From NCBI GenBank assembly GCA_964370005.1, contig CAYJGR010000002.1, forward strand, positions 1 through 64,000: a DNA stretch of 64,000 bases. The letters are read 5' to 3'. Below the pieces are notes generated by a model that was not told where the DNA came from, searched no databases, and worked only from the letters and a program-made list of their open reading frames with translations. Numbering within the stretch: the stretch's first letter is position 1; each line of letters starts with the position of its first letter. Source of the DNA: Heteroruminococcus sp964370005. Its GTDB lineage: Bacteria; Bacillota; Clostridia; Oscillospirales; Ruminococcaceae. The position numbers and the translations under genes were made by a program. Below are positions 26,058-34,513 of the stretch, one piece after another.

Positions 26058-27293
26058 TTGAAACAGACCGAATTTGACGTTATAGTGGTTGGAGCGGGTG
26101 CGGCCGGCACCATGTGTGCGGGTGTTGCGGTGCGCAGAGGGCACCGTGTGATGCTGTGCGAACAGGGGCGCAAACCCCTTGCCAAACTGCGCATAACCGG
26201 CAAGGGGCGTTGTAATGTGACAAACGACTGCACTCCAGATGCGTTCATGGCACAGGTGCGTACAAATCCAAGGTTTTTATACAGCGCAGTCGATGCCCTT
26301 TCGCCCCACGACACAATGGAGCTTTTTGAAAGCCTGGGTGTACCCCTTAAAACCGAGAGGGGTGGGCGGGTTTTCCCCGAGAGCGATTTGGCGGGGGATG
26401 TCGCCGAGGCACTTATGAACTGGGCTATAGAGGGTGGTGTGCACTTGGTGCGAGAGACGGCCTGTAAAGAGCTTATTTTGGAGCAGGGCAAAGTCAAGGG
26501 AATTGCGTGTCGCTCGGGCAAAACATACACCGCCAATAGTGTGGTATTGGCCACAGGGGGCAAGAGCTACCCCCGCACAGGCTCGGATGGTCGTGGTTAT
26601 GCCTTGGCCGAGACAGCGGGGCACACTATAATCACCCCCCGCCCCTCACTCATACCCCTCGAGACGGTCGAGAGTTGGTGTGGGGAGCTGTCGGGGCTGT
26701 CGCTGCGAAATGTCACGCTTAATCTTTGGCAGAGTGGCAAGAAAAAGCCGATATACAGCGAACTTGGTGAGATGTTGTTCACCCACTTTGGGGTATCGGG
26801 ACCGCTGGTGCTCTCGGCCTCGTCATATATGCGGGGATGTGAGGGGTATAGTATCACTATAGATCTAAAACCCGGCCTGAGTCACGAACAACTTGATGCA
26901 AGACTGCTAAGGGATTTTTCGGGGCAAACAAACCGTGATTTTCGCAACTGCTTAGGGGAACTTTTGCCCCAAAGCCTCATACCTGTTATGGTGCAGCTGT
27001 CGGGTATAGCCGGCGATACAAAGGTACACCAGATCACCAAAGAACAGCGCACAGGGTTTTGTGAGCTGATAAAAGCACTACCGATAACCCCGAGAGCTAT
27101 GCGCCCCATCGAGGAGGCCATCATCACGGCGGGCGGGGTGGCCGTAAAGCAGGTAAACCCCAAAACCATGGAGTCAAAGTTATGTGAGGGGCTGTTTTTT
27201 GCGGGCGAGATGCTGGACCTCGACGCCGTCACCGGAGGATACAACCTACAAATAGCCTTCTCGACGGGATATCTTGCTGGTCAAAATGTGTAG
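26058..27293 (+). CDS. HI0933-family FAD oxidoreductase
   Basis: 411-residue flavoprotein of the HI0933/YhiN family. The dinucleotide fold VVGAGAAGTMCAG opens the protein, GKGRCNVTN is a family signature, and LDAVTGGYNLQIAFSTG closes it. The physiological reaction is not firmly established. The TTG start at 26058 has AAGGAG 6 bases upstream; the GTG at 26037 lacks a ribosome site. It often neighbours cmk and plsC in Clostridia, as here, and appears to head the run of genes to ispH-rpsA. Confidence 0.9.
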   Translation: MKQTEFDVIVVGAGAAGTMCAGVAVRRGHRVMLCEQGRKPLAKLRITGKGRCNVTNDCTPDAFMAQVRTNPRFLYSAVDALSPHDTMELFESLGVPLKTERGGRVFPESDLAGDVAEALMNWAIEGGVHLVRETACKELILEQGKVKGIACRSGKTYTANSVVLATGGKSYPRTGSDGRGYALAETAGHTIITPRPSLIPLETVESWCGELSGLSLRNVTLNLWQSGKKKPIYSELGEMLFTHFGVSGPLVLSASSYMRGCEGYSITIDLKPGLSHEQLDARLLRDFSGQTNRDFRNCLGELLPQSLIPVMVQLSGIAGDTKVHQITKEQRTGFCELIKALPITPRAMRPIEEAIITAGGVAVKQVNPKTMESKLCEGLFFAGEMLDLDAVTGGYNLQIAFSTGYLAGQNV

Positions 27294-27340
27294 TAACTTA
27301 GAAAACGATAAAACATAAAAAGTCGAAACGGAGACATATT

Positions 27341-28033
27341 ATGAGTAATAATAAATACACAGCCATAGCCATAGACGGTCCTGCGGGTGCGGGTAAGAGC
27401 ACCATAGCCCGTACCCTGGCCGAGAAACTGGGGTTTATCTATGTTGACACAGGGGCGCTTTACCGTGCGGTGGGGCTTCACGGACTGCGCAAAGGGGTGG
27501 ACACTACCTCGGCTGAGGCCATGTTGCCCCTGCTTGATGAGATAAAATTGGAACTGACATATATAGATGGCGAACAGCGGGTGATATTGTGCGGTGAGGA
27601 TGTATCCGAGCAGATACGTGTGGGAGAGGCGTCTATGGCAGCCTCGAATGTATCGGCTATACAGGGGGTGAGGGACTTTCTGTTTGACCTGCAACAGAAC
27701 ATGGCAAAAACACAGAATGTTGTCATGGATGGACGTGACATAGGCACGGTGGTGCTACCCGATGCGCAGGTGAAAATATTTCTCACAGCCGATGCCCAGG
27801 AGCGGGCAAGGCGGCGCTATGAACAGCTACTGCAAAAGGGTGAGCTGGTCGATTATGATGCCATTTTGCAGGAGGTCAAACAGCGGGATTACAACGATTC
27901 CAATCGCACGGCAGCACCGCTTCGCCAAGCAGAGGATGCGATTTTGGTCGATACAACCGACCACACCCTTGCACAAGGCATAGACCGCATGGAAAAAATC
28001 GTACGAGAAGCACTTGAAAAAAGGGGGCAGTAA
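27341..28033 (+). CDS. cmk: Cytidylate kinase
   Basis: 230-residue nucleoside monophosphate kinase phosphorylating CMP/dCMP. P-loop GPAGAGKST is at residues 13-21, VDTGALYRAVGL follows, and MDGRDIGTVVLPDA is the family motif. Length is standard. It is 1 base before plsC, in the cmk-plsC-ispH-rpsA order common in Clostridia. Confidence 0.96.
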   Translation: MSNNKYTAIAIDGPAGAGKSTIARTLAEKLGFIYVDTGALYRAVGLHGLRKGVDTTSAEAMLPLLDEIKLELTYIDGEQRVILCGEDVSEQIRVGEASMAASNVSAIQGVRDFLFDLQQNMAKTQNVVMDGRDIGTVVLPDAQVKIFLTADAQERARRRYEQLLQKGELVDYDAILQEVKQRDYNDSNRTAAPLRQAEDAILVDTTDHTLAQGIDRMEKIVREALEKRGQ

Positions 28034-28034
28034 A

Positions 28035-28646
28035 ATGACATTTTACCGCTTTGCCAGAGGGCTTGTGAACTTTTTTATAAAGATTATGTTTAGACCGCAG
28101 TATGTGGGGCGGGAGAATATCCCCCAGCAGGGCGGTTATATCTTGGTGTCAAACCACTGCTCGGGCTACGACCCATTGTTTTTAGCCTGTGGCATGAAAC
28201 CTCAAATACACTTCATGGCCAAGATGGAGCTGATGCGCATACCCGTGCTCGGGTTTATCTTAGGGCATGCCGGTGTGTTTGGGGTCGATAGGGGCAAGGG
28301 AGATACAAGCGCCGTTGACAATGCCATACAGCTGATAAAAAACGGCGGTGTGGTGGGGATGTTCCCCGAGGGCACACGTGCACCGGTGCATCAGCCCTTG
28401 CGCCCTCGCTCGGGTGCGTCACATATTGCAGGGGTCAGCGAGGCCGATATTCTGCCCTGTGCCATATATTTCAAGGGTAAAATGGGCATAGGTCGCAGGG
28501 TTATAATCTCGTTTGGTAAACTGATACCCCATGAGGATTTGGGCATGATAGGGCTGCAGGGCAGTGCCGCTTTGCGCAGTGCCACGGGGGTTATGTGGGG
28601 CGAAGTGCTAAAGCTCAGGGAGCAATCGATAGAGATGCTCGGATAG
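28035..28646 (+). CDS. plsC: 1-acylglycerol-3-phosphate acyltransferase
   Basis: 203-residue membrane-associated enzyme making phosphatidic acid from lysophosphatidic acid. The catalytic H-x4-D motif is NHCSGYD (H41, D46) and the acceptor-binding FPEGTRA lies about 60 residues later. The start at 28035 (MTFYRF) is used rather than an in-frame ATG inside cmk. It sits between cmk and ispH-rpsA, presumably cotranscribed. Confidence 0.92.
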   Translation: MTFYRFARGLVNFFIKIMFRPQYVGRENIPQQGGYILVSNHCSGYDPLFLACGMKPQIHFMAKMELMRIPVLGFILGHAGVFGVDRGKGDTSAVDNAIQLIKNGGVVGMFPEGTRAPVHQPLRPRSGASHIAGVSEADILPCAIYFKGKMGIGRRVIISFGKLIPHEDLGMIGLQGSAALRSATGVMWGEVLKLREQSIEMLG

Positions 28647-28677
28647 GAATAAATAATCCGCATGGGAAGTGGTGATG

Positions 28678-30648
28678 ATGAAAGTTGAGGTTGCAAAGAC
28701 GGCGGGATTTTGCTTTGGAGTGCAAAAGGCGGTGGACACGGTTTATGACTTGCTGAAGTCGGGCAAAAGTGTCTGCACCTTGGGCGATATCGTACACAAT
28801 CGTGATGTTGTGCGGGAACTCGAAGAACTTGGAGTAAAGGTCATAAACACCCCGCAGGAGAACACCGAGGGCAAAACGGTGGTCATTCGTGCCCATGGCA
28901 TCCCGCCCGATACCTTGGAGCAACTGAATGATATTGGATGTGAGGTGGTGGATGCCACCTGTATATTTGTCAAAAAAATTCACAAAATTGTATCAGAGGC
29001 ACCAAGGGAATCGGTGGTGTTGGTGGCGGGAGATGCCACCCATCCCGAGGTTTTGGGCATTGTGGGACACTGCAAAGAGACCTGCCATACCTTCTCGGGA
29101 TTACAGGATTTGGAAATGGTCACAAGAAAATTGGATAATTTTGAAAAAAACAGGATAATTTTGGTGGCACAAACCACGTTTAATCGCATAGAATGGGAAA
29201 AAAGCGTAAATTACACAAAAAAAGTGTGTACAAATCCAGTTATATTTGATACAATATGTAAAGCTACAATTTCTCGACAACAGGAAGCCGAAAAGATGGC
29301 CGAGCGTTTAGAGAGAATGATTGTGGTGGGAGGACGTAACAGTTCCAACACCGCCAAACTGTATGAGATATGTGCCGCCAAGTGTCCCACAGTGCTTGTA
29401 CAGGGAGCTCGAGAGCTTTGTCCGCAGGATTTTGTGGGATGTATGCGTGTTGGCGTTACGGCCGGAGCATCGACACCGGTCGGCATAATTAAGGAGGTAG
29501 AACAGGCTATGAGCAATATCGAAAACATCGAAAACAATGAAATGGAACTCAGCTTTGAGGAGATGCTTGATGCGTCTTTTAAAAGTACATATAATGGGGA
29601 GAAGGTAACCGCGGTTGTGACCGGCATTCGGCCAAACGAGATTATGGTCGACATCGGCACCAAACATGCAGGCTATGTGCCGCTACATGAGCTGTCGGAT
29701 GACCCTTCGGCCAAAGCGGCCGACCTTGTTAATGTAGGGGACGAGATCGAACTGTTGGTAGTTCGTGTGAATGACGTGGAGGGTACTGCAATGCTCTCCA
29801 AGAAGCGTTTGGATGCAATTGCGGGCTTTGAAACCGTGATGTCGGCATCTGATACCGATGAAATACTGGAAGGTACGGTTGTGGAGGTAGTACGTGGCGG
29901 ACTGCTCGCAACAACCCACGGCGTGCGTGTGTTTATACCCGCATCCCAGTCGGGACTTCCCCGTGATGCAGACCTTACACAGCTTATGCACAAGGGTGTA
30001 TCTTTCCGTATACTTGAAACAAATCGTCAGCGCCGCAGGGCTGTCGGCTCTATTTCGGCTGTACTGCGTGAACAGCGCAAGGCATTGGCCGATAAGTTCT
30101 GGGATGAGGTCGAAGAGGGCAAGATTTATAACGGTGCTGTTAAGTCCATCACCAACTTCGGTGTATTTGTGGACTTGGGCGGTGTGGATGGACGCATCAG
30201 CCTTACCGACCTGTGTTGGCATCGTGTTAAGCACCCCTCGGAGGTTGTCGAAGTGGGACAGACCGTGGAGGTCACCGTCAAGGATGTTGACCGTGAAAAT
30301 CAAAGGGTATCTCTCATCTACAAAAAGACCGAGGACAACCCCTGGGAAATCATCCGTGAGAAGTATGATGTGGGCGATGTAGTACCCGTCAAGATCATCT
30401 CTATCACCACATTCGGCGCATTTGCCCAGATACTCCCCGGCATAGATGGTCTTATCCACATCTCGCAGATCGACACCGAGCGTGTTGAGAAGGTTGAGGA
30501 TAAACTCAAGGTTGGCGATCAGGTAGAGGCCAAGATCATCGAGCTTGACTTTGAGCGTCGCCGTGTAAGCCTATCCATTCGTGCACTGCTTGCCCCCGCC
30601 GTGGAGCAGGAAGCCGAAGTGGCAGCGGAAGAAACCGTTGCCGAGTAA
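28678..30648 (+). CDS. ispH-rpsA: IspH-ribosomal protein S1 fusion
   Basis: 656-residue fusion known from Clostridia. The N-terminal 280 residues are IspH, the [4Fe-4S] enzyme of isoprenoid synthesis that makes IPP and DMAPP from HMBPP; cluster cysteines lie in TAGFCFGV, VDATCIFV and FDTICKAT. The usual proline after the second cysteine (DATCP) is replaced by isoleucine. After a short acidic linker come four S1 RNA-binding domains (about 305-375, 385-455, 475-545 and 560-635). The exact start among GTG/GTG/ATG/ATG at 28669-28678 is uncertain; MKVEVAKTAGF fits the family. Fusion may couple translation and isoprenoid supply, a role still unclear. Confidence 0.95.
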   Translation: MKVEVAKTAGFCFGVQKAVDTVYDLLKSGKSVCTLGDIVHNRDVVRELEELGVKVINTPQENTEGKTVVIRAHGIPPDTLEQLNDIGCEVVDATCIFVKKIHKIVSEAPRESVVLVAGDATHPEVLGIVGHCKETCHTFSGLQDLEMVTRKLDNFEKNRIILVAQTTFNRIEWEKSVNYTKKVCTNPVIFDTICKATISRQQEAEKMAERLERMIVVGGRNSSNTAKLYEICAAKCPTVLVQGARELCPQDFVGCMRVGVTAGASTPVGIIKEVEQAMSNIENIENNEMELSFEEMLDASFKSTYNGEKVTAVVTGIRPNEIMVDIGTKHAGYVPLHELSDDPSAKAADLVNVGDEIELLVVRVNDVEGTAMLSKKRLDAIAGFETVMSASDTDEILEGTVVEVVRGGLLATTHGVRVFIPASQSGLPRDADLTQLMHKGVSFRILETNRQRRRAVGSISAVLREQRKALADKFWDEVEEGKIYNGAVKSITNFGVFVDLGGVDGRISLTDLCWHRVKHPSEVVEVGQTVEVTVKDVDRENQRVSLIYKKTEDNPWEIIREKYDVGDVVPVKIISITTFGAFAQILPGIDGLIHISQIDTERVEKVEDKLKVGDQVEAKIIELDFERRRVSLSIRALLAPAVEQEAEVAAEETVAE

Positions 30649-30674
30649 TAGCAAACTTGTAGTTATGTAGCAGC

Positions 30675-30720
30675 CCGAGGTCTGCTGTCTGTTTTGCAGG
30701 CGGTGGATCTCGGTTTTTTT
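30675..30720 (+). terminator. ispH-rpsA terminator
   Basis: CCGAGGTC (30675-30682) pairs with GATCTCGG (30706-30713), with inner CTG/CAG pairing, followed by seven T. Confidence 0.85.
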
Positions 30721-30739
30721 AAGAAAAGGAGTGTTCATT

Positions 30740-31822
30740 ATGAGCAAAACAAAAGTGGCGATTTTAGGGACAGGGTTTATTGCAAAAATTCATCTCGAGA
30801 GTTATATGCGTTTTGTAAGTGATGCCGAAATTGTGGCCATATACGGCAGAAACCTACAGTCTGCACAGGCTTTGGCAAAGGAGCACGGCATAGCGGCGGC
30901 CTACGATGACATTGAAAAGATGTTGGGCGAGTGTGATGCCGAAGTGGTGGATATCTGCCTGCCTAACTACCTACATCATGAGGCTTGCATGAAGGCGGTG
31001 GAGGCCAAAAAACATATAATCATCGAAAAGCCTTTGGCCATGACACTTGAAGAGGCCGATGAGATGATCGATGCCTGCAAGAAAAATAATTTACTGCTTA
31101 TGTACGCCGAAGAGCTTTGTTTTGCGCCCAAATATGAGCGGGTGAGGGCTTTGGTGGAATGTGGTGCTGTGGGCGAGGTTTATATGTTAAAGCAGGCCGA
31201 AAAGCACAGCGGTCCCCACAGCGATTGGTTTTATCAAAAAGAAACAGCGGGTGGCGGTGTCATGATGGACATGGGGTGTCATGCCCTTGCATGGTTTCGT
31301 TGGATGACCGGCAACGCTAAAATCAAGAGTATCTATGCCGATATGAAGACAGTATACCACAACAAGATTACCGATTGCGAGGACAACACCATCACGATAG
31401 TTGAGTTTGAAAACGGTGTCACCGCCATAGCCGAGGACAGCTGGGCAAAGCATGGTGGCATGGATGATCGCATAGAAGTGTACGGTAGCAAGGGCGTTTC
31501 CTACGCCGACTTGTTCAGAGGCAATGCAGCACTCACCTACAGCACCGAGGGCTATGACTACGCCATGGAAAAGGCAGGAGGTACCCAAGGTTGGACATTT
31601 ACAGTGTTTGAGGAGGCCTTTAATCAGGGCTACCCCCAAGAGCTTGCGCATTTTATTGACTGCGTGCGCACAGGCAAAACCCCTATAGTGACAGGTGAGG
31701 ATGGCCGTGCAGTGCTCGAGATGATTTACGCCGCCTATGCCAGCGCAAAGGAGGGCAAAAAAATAACCCTACCCTTCTCGGCCAAGGTCAAATATCCCAT
31801 TGAACTGCTTTTAGGCGAATAA
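30740..31822 (+). CDS. Gfo/Idh/MocA-family oxidoreductase
   Basis: 360-residue NAD(P)-dependent sugar or cyclitol dehydrogenase-like protein. The Rossmann motif is AILGTGFIAKIH near the N terminus, and the catalytic-type EKPLAM follows near residue 95; GGGVMMDMGCHALAWFRW is in the C-terminal domain. Substrate unknown. It is 22 bases before a NagB-like gene, so an amino-sugar-related pathway is possible. The ATG at 30740 with AAAAGGAG 8 bases upstream is preferred over GTG 30731. Confidence 0.88.
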   Translation: MSKTKVAILGTGFIAKIHLESYMRFVSDAEIVAIYGRNLQSAQALAKEHGIAAAYDDIEKMLGECDAEVVDICLPNYLHHEACMKAVEAKKHIIIEKPLAMTLEEADEMIDACKKNNLLLMYAEELCFAPKYERVRALVECGAVGEVYMLKQAEKHSGPHSDWFYQKETAGGGVMMDMGCHALAWFRWMTGNAKIKSIYADMKTVYHNKITDCEDNTITIVEFENGVTAIAEDSWAKHGGMDDRIEVYGSKGVSYADLFRGNAALTYSTEGYDYAMEKAGGTQGWTFTVFEEAFNQGYPQELAHFIDCVRTGKTPIVTGEDGRAVLEMIYAAYASAKEGKKITLPFSAKVKYPIELLLGE

Positions 31823-31844
31823 TTTAACACAGAGGTATAAAACT

Positions 31845-32570
31845 TTGAAACAATTCGTATTTGATACCCCGAGTGAGGGCGGAGATTTTACAGCGCAGGC
31901 CATCGCCGAGGTGGTGCAGAAAAACCCGAAAGCGCTCCTGTGTTTGGCGGCGGGACATTCCTCATTGCCGGTGTTCGAGGGGCTCTTGAAACAGCAACAA
32001 AACGGTGTGGATTTTTCGCAAGTGAACTTTGTAGGCTTGGATGAATGGGTGGGGGTTCCCCCCGAAAATGAAGGATCTTGTGCCAACTTTTTATGGCGTA
32101 GTGTATTTACACCGATGGGAATACACTTGGACAAGGTGCGACTGTTTGATGCCATGACCGCAGACCCGCACAGCGAGTGCGCAGAGGTGGAAAAATACAT
32201 CGACACCCACGGCGGCATGGATTTCCTACTGCTGGGAATGGGTATGAACGGTCATTTGGCACTCAATGAACCCGGCGATAGCTTTGATCAGGGTGCACAT
32301 GTGGTGAGCCTCGATCAAAAGACACTCAGCGTTGCACCCAAATATTTCTCGGGTGATATGCCGGCCATAACCCACGGCATGACATTGGGTATTAAAAGCC
32401 TACTGGCCGCAAAAGAAATACATCTCACGGTGTTTGGAGAGAAAAAACGGCCTGTGGTGCAAAAGCTTATTGACAGTGAGGTCGCAAACTATTTCCCCGC
32501 CTCAGCGCTAAAACCTTGTGCACATGCTACGCTTGTGATGGATAAACAGGCGGGGACTATTAGAGGATAG
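31845..32570 (+). CDS. NagB-like glucosamine-6-phosphate deaminase
   Basis: 241-residue protein of the NagB/6-phosphogluconolactonase superfamily. FVGLDEWVG holds the catalytic aspartate and LLGMGMNGHLALNEPG the proton-relay region of NagB, favouring the deaminase over lactonase. It would convert glucosamine-6-P to fructose-6-P and ammonia. The TTG start has AGAGGT 8 bases upstream. Paired with the Gfo/Idh gene, so it may be a specialised paralogue. Confidence 0.85.
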   Translation: MKQFVFDTPSEGGDFTAQAIAEVVQKNPKALLCLAAGHSSLPVFEGLLKQQQNGVDFSQVNFVGLDEWVGVPPENEGSCANFLWRSVFTPMGIHLDKVRLFDAMTADPHSECAEVEKYIDTHGGMDFLLLGMGMNGHLALNEPGDSFDQGAHVVSLDQKTLSVAPKYFSGDMPAITHGMTLGIKSLLAAKEIHLTVFGEKKRPVVQKLIDSEVANYFPASALKPCAHATLVMDKQAGTIRG

Positions 32571-32660
32571 ATTGCCGGGGGATAGAGAAGGGCAACTAAT
32601 GATAATTAGTAATTAGGCGTTAGGAATTAGGAATGTATCGCTTTGCGATGGATTTATGTT
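32560..32660. repeat. Dispersed intergenic repeat, copy B
   Basis: This A/T-rich stretch contains several ATTAGTAATTAGG-like units, then TGTATCGCTTTGCGATGG (32634-32651), which is identical at 36574-36591. The first part resembles 111-140. No gene is present. Confidence 0.6.
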
Positions 32661-32780
32661 TAAGGGCATAGACGGCGGGGTGGGGTTTTCCACCCCGCTT
32701 TTCCGTGTGTGTGGCGGTTTCGGCGTGAACGTAACAATAGGTGGGGGCGGGGCGGAGGCTCGCCCCTGCGTTTTTTGCAG

Positions 32781-32790
32781 NNNNNNNNNN
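32781..32790. other. Assembly gap (10 N)
   Basis: Ten ambiguous bases, the usual scaffolding placeholder. The sequence before (GGCGGAGGCTCGCCCCTGCG onward) reappears at 32888-32916 after the gap, so the two contig ends probably overlap and the gap is not real missing sequence. Confidence 0.9.
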
Positions 32791-33041
32791 TTTTTTTTTA
32801 CGGGAATCGACGGGGGGGGGGGGTTTCCCCCCCGGTTTTCCGGGGGGGGGGGTTGGGGGGGTAGGGGTAGGGGGGGGGGGGGGGGGGGCGGAGGCTCGCC
32901 CCTGCGTTTTTTGCAGGGGGGCATGTGCGAACTTTGCACATGCAGTCGGCCGCCGAGTGTGCGAGGTACTGGACGACAGAGCCGTAGCCACGCCCCCACC
33001 GTGGCAGTGCCTATGAATAGAGAGACAGCATAAAAAACATA

Positions 33042-33072
33042 GCCCACCTGCGCTTTTTGCAGGTGGGCGTTT
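33042..33072. terminator. Strong intergenic hairpin
   Basis: GCCCACCTGC (33042-33051) pairs perfectly with GCAGGTGGGC (33059-33068), followed by GTTTT. It has the form of a terminator but lies over 470 bases from the upstream plus-strand gene and 100 bases from the convergent prfB end; it may serve either direction. Confidence 0.5.
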
Positions 33073-33175
33073 TAAAAGTTTTACTCGATTTTTTGGGGAA
33101 AATCGCAGGGGTTCGGGGACAGCGTCCCCAAGGCCTTTGGGGGGGGAGCGTATCTTGTCTAATCGCTAACTGCCC

Positions 33176-34294
33176 CTACTCCGCCAACTCCCCACGGCTC
33201 TTGGCCTTTAGATAGGCGTTTATAAAGCCGTCGAGGTCGCCGTCCATTACGGCGGTGATGTTGCCCGATTCGAAATTTGTGCGGTGGTCTTTGGCCAGGG
33301 TGTAGGGCATGAATACATAGGAACGGATTTGACTACCCCAACCTATTTCCTTTTGTACGCCCTTTATATCTTCTATACGTTCAAGGTGTTCTTGTTCTTT
33401 TATCTTTATGAGTTTTGATTTTAGCATTTTCATACAGTTAGCTTTATTTTGTAGCTGGCTGCGCTCGGTTTGGCAGGATACCACAATGCCGGTGGGCAGA
33501 TGCACCATGCGTACGGCCGAGGAGACCTTGTTGACGTTCTGGCCACCGGCACCGCCCGAACGAAAGGCCGAAACCTCCAAATCCTCGGGGCGGATATCGA
33601 TTGCGATGCTGTCGTCGATCTCGGGCATGACCTCGAGTGAGGCAAAGGAAGTGTGACGGCGACCCGATGAATCAAATGGGGATACCCGCACAAGGCGATG
33701 CACACCGCCCTCGCATTTTAAGTAGCCGTAGGCATTCATGCCCTCGACCAATATGCTGGCGCTTTTCATGCCGGCCTCGTCGCCGTCGAGGTAATCGAGA
33801 ATGCTGTACTTAAACCCACGGCGCTCGCTCCAGCGGGTGTACATGCGGTAGAGCATCTGTGCCCAGTCTTGAGCCTCGGTGCCGCCTGCGCCTGCGTGGA
33901 AGGTCAGTATGGCATTGTGGCTGTCGTATTCGCCGGTGAGTAGAGTGGCAAGGCGCATGTTATCGGCTCTTTTACACAGGGCGTCGGCCTCATCTTTGGC
34001 CTCCTGTGCCAAGTCCTCGCTGCCGTCCTCGGTGGCCATCTCTATGAGGGTGAGCACGTCATCACGTGTCGAGAGCAGGCTCGAATATTCCTCGATTTTG
34101 TCCTTGACCTGTTTTGTGCGCTGAAGCACCTTTTGGGAGTTGTCCATATCATTCCAAAATCCGTCTTCCGCCGCCTGTTCTTCCAGCTCGGCCAACTCCT
34201 TTGTGAGTGCATCTATGCCCATGGCCTGTCCCAAGTCCTCAAACTCGGGATTTAGAGCCTCGATCTCTAAACGCAATTCTTCTAATTGTATCAT
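33176..34294 (-). CDS. prfB: Peptide chain release factor 2
   Basis: 372-residue RF2, which reads UGA and UAA stop codons and triggers peptide release. The stop-recognition tripeptide SPF is at 205-207 and the catalytic GGQ at 250-252. The reading frame is continuous from MIQLEELRLEIEAL, so the programmed +1 frameshift with an internal UGA near codon 25, known in many bacteria, is absent. The start at 34294 has GGAGGTC upstream; the longer frame to 34378 is leader. Confidence 0.95.
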   Translation of the reverse strand: MIQLEELRLEIEALNPEFEDLGQAMGIDALTKELAELEEQAAEDGFWNDMDNSQKVLQRTKQVKDKIEEYSSLLSTRDDVLTLIEMATEDGSEDLAQEAKDEADALCKRADNMRLATLLTGEYDSHNAILTFHAGAGGTEAQDWAQMLYRMYTRWSERRGFKYSILDYLDGDEAGMKSASILVEGMNAYGYLKCEGGVHRLVRVSPFDSSGRRHTSFASLEVMPEIDDSIAIDIRPEDLEVSAFRSGGAGGQNVNKVSSAVRMVHLPTGIVVSCQTERSQLQNKANCMKMLKSKLIKIKEQEHLERIEDIKGVQKEIGWGSQIRSYVFMPYTLAKDHRTNFESGNITAVMDGDLDGFINAYLKAKSRGELAE

Positions 34295-34451
34295 AAAACG
34301 ACCTCCATATATTAGCAAGTGCCAAGATATTATATACCAGCAGGGGGTAGATTGTAAAGGGTATTGTGCCGATATCACCCCCCACCCCCGTATTTTTTTG
34401 AAATTTGCTCATTTCTTCACAACTTGTTCATTTTTGAGTCACTAAACCCAT

Positions 34452-34480
34452 TTGAAATTTTGTTTTATTTGCTATATAAT
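34452..34480 (+). promoter_or_regulatory. Promoter of zinc-ribbon membrane protein gene
   Basis: TTGAAA (34452-34457) and TATAAT (34475-34480) with a 17-base spacer, 34 bases upstream of the TTG start. Confidence 0.75.
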
Positions 34481-34513
34481 ATGATGGAATATAAACAGTG
34501 TGGAGTTGATTGA

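Larger units (their letters stand above)
32571..33175. other. 605-base gene-free stretch with scaffold gap
   Basis: No credible gene. It holds the repeat above, a hairpin (CACCCC/GGGGTG around 32680-32697), the ten-N gap at 32781-32790, a corrupted second copy of the pre-gap sequence (32791-32916), CATGTGC/GCACATG (about 32921-32942), the hairpin at 33042-33068 and GGGGAC/GTCCCC near 33116-33130. Glycine-rich reading frames here are artefacts of the G runs. Confidence 0.75.

Noticed and set aside
32656..33033. Open frames of 90-145 residues rich in Gly or Pro across the N gap
   Set aside because: They arise from the G/C homopolymers and contain unknown residues from the gap; no ribosome site, no recognisable protein.
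33176..34378. Programmed frameshift in prfB
   Set aside because: The coding frame is continuous from a well-placed start and needs no frameshift.
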